From Mesorhizobium sp. M00.F.Ca.ET.216.01.1.1 (GTDB taxonomy: Bacteria > Pseudomonadota > Alphaproteobacteria > Rhizobiales > Rhizobiaceae): 64,000 nt of DNA. The notes beneath the pieces are model-generated. The model did not search any database. It had not been told where the DNA came from and worked only from the letters and a program-made list of their open reading frames with translations. Location of the stretch: assembly GCF_004010325.2 (NCBI RefSeq), contig NZ_SADR02000014.1, forward strand, positions 62,001 to 126,000, read 5' to 3'. Shown here in pieces: positions 18,802 through 28,200 of the stretch; the first letter of the stretch is position 1; each line of letters starts with the position of its first letter. The position numbers and the translations under genes were made by a program.

Positions 18802-21268
18802 ATGGCAGACGATTTTCCGCGCGACCGCGCCCATATCCACCTTCGCAACAACGGCATTCGGGAAGCCTATCGGCGGCCCAACCAACTTATACATGCACCG
18901 CCGCTGCCGGCGCGTGATCGGGCGTCGCATGCTGCGGCCTTGACGCAATCCATCGAACAAGCGGTCGAAAGTGCACGCCAGCAGATTGCGGCGCGTGACC
19001 CCCAGCTGTCGGTCGGCACGCCTGGCTTTTATCTCGAGATCGATCTGCCCATGTCCGGACGGGCGGCCCTCGACCAGTTGGCCGATCGTCGCCAGCACAT
19101 GGAGCTGGTCGCCGTCCATGAGCCAACTCAACCCGGTGCTCCCATCACAGCGTCGGTGTTCCTGCCGCAAAGCGCGCAAGCCTATTATTTGCGGAAAGTC
19201 GAGGCGTATCGAGACGTTGACACTGACCGCGGCAGACCGCGCAACGAGCCGCTCGTCTCCCGCATGGAGACAGTCAGGCTGGCGACTGCACGATCGTTGT
19301 TTACCGACCACGACGACCTCTTCCCCCGGGCCGCTGACGAGCAGGTGTGGTGGGAAGTCTGGCTGCGCGACGGTCCCGCGAGAACTTCGAGCACATTGCC
19401 GAAGCCCTGAACATCACTTTGCGCACGCATGCGGTCAGGTTTCCGGAGCGGGTGGTCATGCTGGCACTCGCCAGCACGGCAATGCTCGACCGCATGATTG
19501 CGCACAGCGATGTCGTCGCCGAGCTGCGGCGCGCGAAGGATACGCCGTCCTTCTTCATGGGCCTTGGCGGCGCGGAGCAAAGGGACTGGAGCGACGAGCT
19601 TCTCGGGCGCGTCAGACCGCCTCAACCGATATTGCGGTCTGCATTCTCGACAGCGGCGTGCGTCGCACCCACCCGTTGATCGAACCCGCACTTGCCGTTG
19701 AAGACTGGCACACCGTCAAACCGGCATGGGGCAGCGACGACACACCTGCGTGGAGCGGCCACGGGACGCGAATGGCAGGTGTCGGCCTGTACGGTGATCT
19801 GGTCCCGCTCCTGGTCGGAGGCGATCCAGTTCCATTGCCCTTTCGGCTGGAGAGTGTTCGTATCCTTCCGCCAGAAGACGAGGCAAACGATCCAGAACTC
19901 TATGGCGCGATCACCGCGGAAGCGATCGCCCGCGCCGAGGTGCAGGCGCCGGAGCGCCGCCGCGCGATCGCAATGGCTGTGACAAGCGCCAGTCCGGCGC
20001 GTGGAAGGCCCACATCGTGGTCTGCCGCTATCGACCAACTCTGTTTCGAAGAGGAACAGCGACGCTTGATCGTTCTCTCTGCCGGCAACATCGGCGATGA
20101 CCTCATGCCGGCCGAGCATTTGACGCGCAACGATCTGGAAGCAGTCGATGATCCTTCTCAGGCCTGGAATGCGCTGACGGTCGGCGCTTTCACAGAAAAG
20201 GTCGATATCATTGACACCGACTTTGCGGGCTACGCTCCGATCGCGCCGGTCGGCGAGCTCTCGCCGCGCAGTCGCACTTCGGTCGTTTGGGACAGGCAGT
20301 GGCCGGTGAAGCCCGAGGTCGTCTTCGAAGGCGGCAATCTCGCCCATGACGGTGTGTTGCCTGGCGAGCCGATCGACGATCTGCAGATATTGACCACTTT
20401 CTATCGACCCGAACTGCGCCACTTCACCACCCTCGGAGATACGAGCGCGGCAACGGCCCATGCCGCACGGATGGCGGGACTAATTCTATCAGCGCGCCCC
20501 GAGCTGTGGCCTGAAACGGTTCGCGCCCTGATCGTCCACTCGGCCGAATGGACTCCGGCGATGCGCGCACGCATCGATGCGTGCAACGGAGCGAAGGGCG
20601 AGATCCAGGCGCTCGTGCGGCGCTATGGTTATGGCGTGCCAGATCTTGGGCGCGCGCTTCTGTCAACGGTGAACGACCTCACGCTTATCGTTGAAGATGA
20701 GCTTCAGCCTTTCCAGCGCGAGGGCGGCGCGGCTGCCAAAACGCGTGACATGAAGCTGCATCGCCTGCCTTGGCCGAAGGAGCAGCTCGCGGCGCTCGGC
20801 GCTGCCCAGGTCGAGCTCCGCGTCACGCTGTCCTATTTCATCGAACCCAACCCCGGTGAACGCGGATGGACCCGCCGGCATCGTTACGCGTCCCATGGTC
20901 TTCGGTTCAGAGTAAAGTCAGCGACCGAGACAGTCGACGAATTCCGAGCCCGCATCAATCAGGCCGCTCGGGACGAGGAGGAAGGGGCGCCTGCTGGAGG
21001 CGGAGAAGAGTGGCTGCTCGGCACCTTCCGCGATCGCGGCTCGTTGCACGCCGATTTCTGGTCGGGCAGCGCCGCCGATCTCGCCGAGCGTGACGCGATC
21101 GGCGTGTTCCCGGTCGGGGGCTGGTGGAAGGAGAAGCCTTACCTGGAACGCGTCGACGCTCTGGCTCGGTACGCCCTGATTGTGACGATTCGGGCGCCTG
21201 GGGTCGATGTTGACATCTTCACACCCGTCGAAGCAGCCCTGACTGTCGAGACGTCGGTCGAGACCTGA
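18802..21268 (+). pseudogene. S8 subtilisin-like serine protease, two frameshifts
   Basis: About 820 residues after repair; no signal peptide, so cytoplasmic. The first frame runs from ATG 18802 (MADDFPRDRAHIHLRNNG) to about 19375. A one-base loss then shifts to the frame with RENFEHIAEALNITLRTHAV, and a second shift near 19610 opens the long frame holding the protease. Catalytic triad: Asp in AVCILDSGVRR, His in WSGHGTRMAG, Ser in LGDTSAATAHAARMAG. The oxyanion region is LIVLSAGNIGDD. The C-terminal 270 residues form a further domain (VELRVTLSYFIEPNPGERGW). It follows the AAA gene by 17 bases. The active site is complete in sequence, but the frameshifts would prevent production unless they are sequencing errors. 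Confidence 0.85.
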
Positions 21269-21313
21269 TGCAGCACTGTCCAAACCGGCCAACAACGGAG
21301 GTTTGACCAGCCT

Positions 21314-21420
21314 CTGGTGCCATGGCGGCTGGTGCTGGATCATCACGTCGGCAAGGAGGTGTCAGGGATCATGCGCGGAGGACGATAGGCGGGCAAAGGA
21401 GCGGGCCAAGCGTGTCATAA
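21314..21420 (+). pseudogene. Second copy of the rlxS 3' end
   Basis: Aligns with 17324-17444 of rlxS: CTGGTGCCATGGCGG, then GGCAAGGAGGT and CAAAGGAGCGG in the same order. Translated, it gives LVPWRLVLDHHVGKEVSGIM and, after a gap of about 15 bases, GQRSGPSVS and a stop, compared with GRQRSGPGVS at the end of RlxS. It is a non-functional remnant, but a useful marker that DNA was inserted at the end of the relaxase gene. Confidence 0.8.
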
Positions 21421-21482
21421 TGGCGCCCATGGTCACGCCCACAAGCCGCGCCCCCTGCGTCCACGGAGAGGTGCGCGTCTGC

Positions 21483-23042
21483 TTAGGCGGCCGAGACATC
21501 GCTTACCTGATCAACGGGCTCGCCGTATTTGCGCCTGTAAGCGGCAATGAAATCGTCGTCGCTACAGATGCAGCGGCCGCTGGAGTCCTTGGCCTTCGGA
21601 TCGTGCAAGTGAGAGCCAAGGGGGCGCAGAAGATTCACCCGAGTGCTCGTCGTCGGGCTCATGGGAAACCCCGCACTATGTTTGACCAAATCCGCGGCAA
21701 GCATAATCCCGGCAAGCACCGACTGAAAGGCCATCGGAACGACAGTTCGAACGCGGCGACTTCCTTCGCTAAGCTGGAACACCAGACCGCCGCAGATAGC
21801 CTGCTGATAAAAGGAGCGCAGGGGCTGGCCGACAAACGGGGCTAGCGGTTCAAACGGCACAGCCATCGCTGTAGCCACGCGAACTACAAAGTCGTTGGGA
21901 ACTCCGGCATTGGTCTGCAGGAGCGTTTTCACCTGCTCGTGTGCTTCCGGTATTCCGAGTTCCTCGGCAATCAGCTGGTGCTCGTCCTTGGATTTTCCGG
22001 ATGGCAGGTACATGCAACAAAGGCAAGCCTGGCCGTCATCGAAACCATGCCGGGAGATACCGAGATCGTGCTCCTGCGTCCAAGCGTTTGCGATCCATCG
22101 CGGCAGTGCACCTTGGACAGCCAGACGGTCGGCGGCGGTGTCAAGCGCCACACCCACTTGGTCGAAGACCCAATTGCCCCGGCGCGCAACATATTCTGCC
22201 CACGTCAGAGGGTGCGCCTCGACCTCAAGGGCAGTCGATCTAAGGGCGGTGGCTGCAAGAACCGCCTTGGACATACCAATCTCCGCCTGGCCGGCCAATG
22301 CGTAGCGCTGCAGGTTTGAGAGTTCGATCGCTTCGTGATCGATTACATGCAGACGACCCTTGAGATCGGGTTGTCTCGCTAGCGCCCAAAGCGAGCCATG
22401 GCCTATCGCACCGAGCCCAACGAGGTGGGTTTCGCCAAGGTCGACTGGAAAGTCGATCGGGCCAGCCTCCCCGGCTTTGGTCTTGTCGTAGCTGCATAGC
22501 GAGAGGTCGATGGTTTCGTCCAACTCGGCGCCGGTCAACTGGGCGGCGAAGATAGTTCGAAAGACGTTGGCGGCGCCGAAGCAACTGGCGGCGCCAGCTC
22601 CATAAGGCAGCAGACTTGGGCCAGAGCCCACCGGGTCCGTACGCGACAGCTTTGCCGCCCAACCGTCCGATCCCACGAAAAAGATCGGGCACCGGAGTGA
22701 TGGGCGCGTTACCCCTGCAACGACGCAGACGGTGGCAGACTTGCCGGAACGCCGGATGCCGACTTTTGGATTGATCGACTTTGCCAAGCGCTCCAGCGCT
22801 TGGGCTTGAGAGCTCGCCGCGCTGTCCAGCGGGAGTATCGCCAGAACCGGGTAGAGCCTAGCGAGCAATCTCACCGCAAGATCTAATGTCGCCTGGCCTT
22901 CGGCGCAGGAAGCGGCCTGATGGTCGAAGGCGACTGCCACGACCTGCTTTTCAAGAGCTGCTTTGAAGTCTCCCAGATGAAAATCGGCCAGGACCTGAGA
23001 TGCCGCCGTGGCGGCGCGATCGATGAAGTTAGCGAATGCCAT
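21483..23042 (-). CDS. E1-like ThiF-fold activating enzyme of a ubiquitin-like system
   Basis: 519-residue protein expected to adenylate the C-terminus of the small Ubl encoded upstream. The ATP-binding Rossmann core is at about residues 205-310: HLVGLGAIGHGSLWALAR (GxGxxG) and LHVIDHEAIELSNLQRYALA (the Asp and 'NLQR' signature of E1/MoeB/ThiF). A Cys cluster CLCC at 340-343 and a second Cys pair near the C-terminus (GRCICSDDDF) may bind zinc. The first 200 residues are an extra N-terminal domain, as in bacterial operon-type E1 proteins. It is the last gene of the operon and starts three bases after the JAB stop. The frame is intact, in contrast to the neighbouring AAA/subtilase pair. Confidence 0.88.
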   Translation of the reverse strand: MAFANFIDRAATAASQVLADFHLGDFKAALEKQVVAVAFDHQAASCAEGQATLDLAVRLLARLYPVLAILPLDSAASSQAQALERLAKSINPKVGIRRSGKSATVCVVAGVTRPSLRCPIFFVGSDGWAAKLSRTDPVGSGPSLLPYGAGAASCFGAANVFRTIFAAQLTGAELDETIDLSLCSYDKTKAGEAGPIDFPVDLGETHLVGLGAIGHGSLWALARQPDLKGRLHVIDHEAIELSNLQRYALAGQAEIGMSKAVLAATALRSTALEVEAHPLTWAEYVARRGNWVFDQVGVALDTAADRLAVQGALPRWIANAWTQEHDLGISRHGFDDGQACLCCMYLPSGKSKDEHQLIAEELGIPEAHEQVKTLLQTNAGVPNDFVVRVATAMAVPFEPLAPFVGQPLRSFYQQAICGGLVFQLSEGSRRVRTVVPMAFQSVLAGIMLAADLVKHSAGFPMSPTTSTRVNLLRPLGSHLHDPKAKDSSGRCICSDDDFIAAYRRKYGEPVDQVSDVSAA

Positions 23043-23045
23043 TGT

Positions 23046-23534
23046 TCAACTCGATATCATGATCATTCGCGACAGTGCCGCGGGAGGGAGCGCATTCCAT
23101 TTGGCCTTTTCGTCAAGCCGATAGGCGGCGACCCGAGCAAAATCGAAAGGCTCGCGGGCGAAATTCGGCACCACCAGCGACAGACACCCAACCGTGGTAG
23201 CAACCGCATAAGCGTCGTCCGTCGTCGAATGGTAGGCGCGGCCCGGATGGCTGTGAATCTGGGCCAAGAGTTTCAGGCCGCTTTTGTAGAGCCAGACATT
23301 GAGCCGGTGCAGTTCTTCGGCCGCAACGATCACGCAAACGCCATCGTTTGTTCGAATGTGACGCTGCGCCGGGATAACCGTCTCTGTTACGGCAAAGTGC
23401 CGGTCTTCCTGAACGCCGACCCAAAGTGCCATCCCCTCATTGCCCTCGCGACCAACTGAGCGCAGATGCCCATGCGTGGTCGAGATGCAGCCGCGCGGGA
23501 GAGTCACGATCGTTACATCTCTCAAACCAGTCAT
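23046..23534 (-). CDS. JAB/JAMM-type deubiquitinase-like metalloprotease
   Basis: 162 residues, a single JAB domain. The zinc motif HSHPGRAYHSTTDD lies at residues 94-107 (His94, His96, then Ser103/Thr104 and Asp106/Asp107), with a likely catalytic Glu33 in REGNEGMALWVG. In this operon type it would trim the Ubl precursor or remove it from targets. The start is the ATG at 23532-23534, which overlaps the E2 stop (ATGA); the longer open frame upstream lies inside the E2 gene. The exact spacing between the second His and the Ser/Asp is one residue shorter than the classic JAMM unless Thr104/Asp107 are used. Confidence 0.88.
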   Translation of the reverse strand: MTGLRDVTIVTLPRGCISTTHGHLRSVGREGNEGMALWVGVQEDRHFAVTETVIPAQRHIRTNDGVCVIVAAEELHRLNVWLYKSGLKLLAQIHSHPGRAYHSTTDDAYAVATTVGCLSLVVPNFAREPFDFARVAAYRLDEKAKWNALPPAALSRMIMISS

Positions 23535-24148
23535 TCTTGTATCGCCTGAGGGGATACCACCATTCCTACGATTGTCGGTTGGAGTTGAATCTGCAACTGC
23601 TCTATAGGAACGATTCCGTACTTGATGATCTTGTCCAGGATGAAGGCCAAACAGCCTTCGCCAGAACCCCGATGAAGTAGCCATGGATCACCTGAATGGG
23701 CTGGATTGTCGTGGTATTCCCGGACGCCCGCCATGCACAGGAATGGTTCGTCCTCGGGACTGTTGGCCTGGATGAAGTCCGTCAGCGGCACGGCGTTCTG
23801 CTGGATGAGAGCTCCTATCATCTCCGGCGGCGTTCCGGGCAGCGGCGGACGTCTAAGCATTTTCAGGTATAGATCTTTCCGGGCAATCGGATCACGCGTA
23901 AACGGATCGACGAAGACCACGGACGGTGGTCTTAAGTCGTAGTCGGTGAAGTCGACCTCGCTCGCTGCGCTGACCACCCGTGGCTTTAACTTGGGGCTGG
24001 CGAAAATGAAGAAAGCGCGCGGAAAAGTCGCCTCGATCAAGAAGCAGCCCTGAGCCCGATAGACATCAGCATATGGCCGGAACCGGCCGATCTCCCGATC
24101 AAACTTCGCTCGGGAGACCTCCGGATCCACACTTTGGGGTTTAGGCAC
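23531..24148 (-). CDS. E2-like conjugating-enzyme-fold protein
   Basis: 205 residues, starting with GTG at 24146-24148 that overlaps the Ubl gene by eight bases. The sequence fits the divergent prokaryotic E2 family seen in Ub-like operons: a strand-rich N-terminus (CFLIEATFPRAFFIFASPKL), FTDYDLRPPSVVFVDPFTRD, then the conserved EPFLCMAGVREYHDNPAHSG block with Cys138 as the candidate active-site residue, and a C-terminal helix LAFILDKIIKYGI. It would accept Ubl from the E1 and pass it to a target. The call rests on this conserved block plus its position between Ubl and JAB. Next it overlaps JAB by four bases. Confidence 0.75.
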   Translation of the reverse strand: MPKPQSVDPEVSRAKFDREIGRFRPYADVYRAQGCFLIEATFPRAFFIFASPKLKPRVVSAASEVDFTDYDLRPPSVVFVDPFTRDPIARKDLYLKMLRRPPLPGTPPEMIGALIQQNAVPLTDFIQANSPEDEPFLCMAGVREYHDNPAHSGDPWLLHRGSGEGCLAFILDKIIKYGIVPIEQLQIQLQPTIVGMVVSPQAIQE

Positions 24149-24437
24149 CTGCGACGCCCGCCTTCAGGCTGAGGAACAGGGTCACAGTATTCGGGAAACC
24201 GAAATCGCCAAGCTTCTTGTCGACGTCGAGCAAGTTGCCGGCCTCATCCTTGAATTCCCAATTCTCGGCTGGTTGGGCGACATTCTGCGTGTTCTCAAGG
24301 GCTTTGGTACGAATGACGTGAAGCGGCTGGTTGGGATTGGCTTCGACCTGCGTGGGCTGGCCGTTCACCACCACCGTGATCTCGATCTTGCCCGGTCCGC
24401 CGCCGTGATTATCGCCCTTACCCGAATCCTTCGACAT
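24141..24437 (-). CDS. Ubiquitin-like modifier (DUF2604-type)
   Basis: 98 residues: a Gly-rich flexible N-terminus (MSKDSGKGDNHGGGPGK) and one beta-grasp domain (IEITVVVNGQPTQVEANPNQ, WEFKDEAGNLLDVDKKLGD, TVTLFLSLKAG) ending ...GVAGA. The pattern matches DUF2604, a family of bacterial ubiquitin-like proteins encoded with E2, JAB and E1 genes. ATG 24435-24437 is preceded by AGGAG. It is the first gene of a tightly overlapping four-gene operon. The last two residues are Gly-Ala, so either the terminal Ala is removed or the modifier is used with a non-Gly end. Homologous systems (Bub/BIL) act against phages. Confidence 0.85.
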   Translation of the reverse strand: MSKDSGKGDNHGGGPGKIEITVVVNGQPTQVEANPNQPLHVIRTKALENTQNVAQPAENWEFKDEAGNLLDVDKKLGDFGFPNTVTLFLSLKAGVAGA

Positions 24438-25188
24438 TGTCCTACTCCTGTGGCTTGCCAACCGCCCCACGCCCTGGCACCCACCTGCGAGTGAGACCGG
24501 CGGTCTTCAATCGTTCACCCGGCGCCACGGCCGCGAGTACGCGAAAGACAGGGGATAAGCTACCGAATCGGTGCTTGCCTTCTTTTATGGGTGACTTGAG
24601 CCGCAAGTAAATGGTCTCAAATTGCTCCTCACAACTATAATCGATTAGAGCAATGCGAAAATATTGGCGACACGCCTATTCATCTGCTCTCTCACTCGCC
24701 TGCTCCGTGCTCGGCAAGGGGAGCTTTGATCTGCGTCACGCGTCCCCAAGCAGCTGATTGCGCCGGCAGCGCCATAGGAACCGTCGTTCAGAGTCTTCAC
24801 CACTCAAGCACCCGCATGGATGCATGCCGACGCTCGTCTCCACAAAACAGCGCAAGTGGTGCCTTGTTGGATAAGGTCGCCTCGTACCTGGTGCAGCATC
24901 TCTCGGAACGCATGCCGCTGCGAGACCAGGCCTCATCATCGCGTCACATAGGAGCTGAAGCTTTCCGGATCGGGTATCCAATCGGCATCCAGTTGCTCGG
25001 CGATATGGTTGAATTCTGCCCTCAGGACAAGAGTGAGTAGAGCAGCCCCGCTACGAAAATCCCATCCTGGTTCGTTTGACGCATCGACTATTCAGATTGA
25101 TTGGCGTGATACCCGGCGCGGCCGCAACACGCGAGGCCGTCAACCGCTGAGCAGAAAACCAGCCTTCGCCTTCCGCGGCGGCGGACCT
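24438..25188. other. Divergent promoter region of Ubl operon and effector
   Basis: About 750 bases between two divergent units. An AT-richer stretch at 24590-24670 (several A/T runs) is the likely promoter of the Ubl operon. No gene was recognised; open frames at 24726-25040 are on both strands and look random. Confidence 0.45.
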
Positions 25189-25220
25189 CGTCAGCCTCTC
25201 GAAAGCTTGCCTGAGTAGGT
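25189..25220 (+). promoter_or_regulatory. tts box (TtsI-dependent promoter)
   Basis: TCGTCAGCCTCTCGAAAGCT followed by TGCC matches the rhizobial tts-box consensus GTCAGNTTNTCGNAAGCT. It lies about 30-60 bases upstream of the effector start. TtsI, induced through NodD and flavonoids, binds this element to switch on type III secretion genes. Confidence 0.88.
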
Positions 25221-25251
25221 TGCTCATGTGATCTGTGGAAGTGAGGATAGC

Positions 25252-28200
25252 GTGCACCCGTACAAACTAGACATTCATCGTGGCAGCTTGGCTGCAGGTG
25301 CAGCACGCCGTACCGCACGAGCAAGCGGACAGGCCGGCCAAGCCGGTTTTGAGCAGCACTTGGGCGAACTGCAGGCGGCGGACGAGTTGATGGGTGCGCC
25401 AGGCGAGGAGGTCCTCGTCAATGGCTCGCATGGTAAAGGTGAGTTGAGACCAACGAAGAGGCAGAGGATCCAAAGCAATCTGCAGCATGCTGTCACTGAG
25501 CGGCAACCAGGTGAGGTTGGCAACTCAGGCGCTCGCGTGATGATGCAACTCCCCACCCATCAGGTGGGTACATCGGAACGGGAGGCGCAACTTGTGATGC
25601 AGGGGGACGAGCACGAATACACCCCAGCACCGCATCTCGACGGGTCGATGCCCTCGACAGTGCAGCCGGATCGTCCAATTGTGGTCCCCGACGGTGCCGA
25701 CAAGCGTCCTGTTTATTCCAACGATGCCACCGCCATCGAAGGGCTGAAGTCAGCACTCCTTGCGGGTAAAGCCAGGCCGGACACGGTCACTCGCAGCACA
25801 AATTCTCTTTTCGGCTTTAGTCGTTGGCTCTTTCAAAACAACAAGCCAGGGCTTGCTGCTCGGCTTTACCATCCGTCGCTGAGCCAGGATCTCGAGGAGT
25901 ACGAGAGTAGGGGTGGTTCCTCCACCGTGGCTGGCGCACTGCGTCAATTGATGAAGTCGATGGGCGGAGCCGGCCCGATTGTGGGTCGCGCTGTCCTGAA
26001 CCCCCATCCTGACGACGCCGCGCTCACCAGACATTTCAGATCCGCGAGCGGCTACGCAACTGCTCTTAACCATTTCAGTCATTACCTACGTCAAAATGAC
26101 AAGCTCGGAATTGCGGGTCGCATTTACGATAAATCGCTGGATAAAGATGTTGAGAGCTACAAGGCCGCCTCCTCTAATGGTGGAGCTCCGATCGAATCTG
26201 CGCTGGTTTATCTCCGCAAGAACCCGCCGCGCGTTATACTCGGGAATCATCTGGAAAACGCGGTCAGCATGGAGGCTCGTCCCCGTGGCGACGCTGCTCA
26301 GCATACCGCACCACAGCAGGGATTCGATTGGCCAGAGGAGCTCCTGCCGGTAGGTTATAAGGAGGGCACCGATCTACCATTGTCTCTCGCCCCAACCGCG
26401 CACCAACACCAAGCGCCCGACTTTGGAGAGGCCGTCCCTCACTTGAACTGGCGCCACGGCGACCAGGGCGCCCCGGAGGAGCTGGTAGCTGCACGGGACA
26501 GGAGCAGCCCGCTGCCAAGCGAGGCGGTGCCACATAAATCTGGACGGGGACTCGCTACGCAGCCCAGATTGTGGGCGGAGAAATCCGCCTCGCCAGAGCT
26601 CTTTCGACGGCGGGCGGAGCAGGCTCTGCCGGCGTCCGCCAGAGGTGTGGAGACATCCTCCGCGGTTGATGAAGCCGCGCAGGCCGCTCGCCAAGCTTTG
26701 GCTTGGTTGCAGCAGGAGATGGAGGGGATCGAACCGATGCAGGATCCTCATAAGGTGGCTACACCGGAATGTGAGGCGCAGCTCGTCAGGCAGAGGGATG
26801 AGCACGAATCCACCCCAGCACCGCATCCCGGAGGTGGTGGGTCGATGGCCTCGACAGTGCAGCCGGATCGTCCAATTGTAGTCCCCGACGGTGCCGACAA
26901 GCGTCCTGTCTATTCCAACGATGCGACCGCTATCGAAGGGCTGAGGGCAGCATTCCACGCGGGTAAGGCCAAAGCGAACACGGTCACTTACAATGTAAAT
27001 TCTCTTTTCGGCTTTAGTCGGTGGCTCCTTCAAAACAACAAGCCAGGGTTTGCTGCTCGGCTTTACCATTCGTCGCTGGATCAGGATCTCAAGGAGTACG
27101 AGAGTACGGGTGGTTCCTCCACCGTGGCTGGCGCACTGCGTTACCTCAAGAAGTCGACAGGCGGAGCCCAGATTATGGCTCGCCCTGTCGTGATCCCCTA
27201 TCCTGACGATGCCGAGCTCATTAGAAATTACAGAGCCGCTTCGACCAAGGAGTACCTGGCAGCGCCTGCGACCGGACGGAATCCAGATACCGTGGGCGGC
27301 TATACAAATTTTCTTAGACATTTTAGTCAGTACCTGCGTCAAAATAACAAGCTTGGGATTGCGGCTCGGATTCACGACAAATCGCTGGATAAAGATGTTG
27401 AGAGCTTCAAGGCTGTCTCCTATGGTAATAGGCTAAGTATCAGTTCTGCATTGGCTCACCTCCGGGATATCCTGCCGCGCATTGTGCTCGGGCGCGAAAC
27501 TGTCCTTTCTGCTCATCCGGCAGACGCAGTCACCAGGCGCGTTGGGGCCGCTGCTGAAGCTGGGCCAGCGGCACCGGCAAGAGCTCCCCAACCCGCCTCG
27601 CCAGCAACCGCTAGGCTGCCAGGCACCTACCGCGGCCTTCCACTGGTTGATGTGACCACACTGACTACCAGTTCCTCTGGGGCTCAGATCGGGGCGCTCG
27701 ATCCGACAGCCCCGTCCAACGTTGCAACGGGGCGGGTGCTCGGCGCCGCCGAATGGCTGAGCGACGCCCATATCCAGAGAGATTACAATTTGCTGGAGGG
27801 GCAACTGCAGGGGATCAATCCGGCGCTCGCTGCCCGGACTCGGCTGGTGGATCCTTCCGTATCCCATCTACTGCGACACACGTCGCCGCAAGACGCTCGA
27901 GGCATATTGCAGTCCATCTATAATCAAAACAACGCCACAGCCGACTTCCTGTTCTTGCCAGTGAATAATGGCACGGCTACTAGCCCCGGCACCCATTGGT
28001 CGCTGCTGCTCGTTGATCGCCGCGACCCGGAAAGGCGGTTCGCCTATCACTACGACTCCCTCCAGCGAGAGGGATATAACGACGTGCCTGCAAAACAGCT
28101 CGCAGGACTGCTGAATGCCACCTTGGCGCCAGCCCCCATGGCCAGACAGACGAACCATTATGATTGCGGCGTATTTGTCCTGGAGGGCACGTGGGCGCTG

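Noticed and set aside
22911..23459. Plus-strand frame opposite the JAB/E1 genes
   Set aside because: Antisense shadow; the minus strand carries the HSHP zinc motif and overlapping operon starts.
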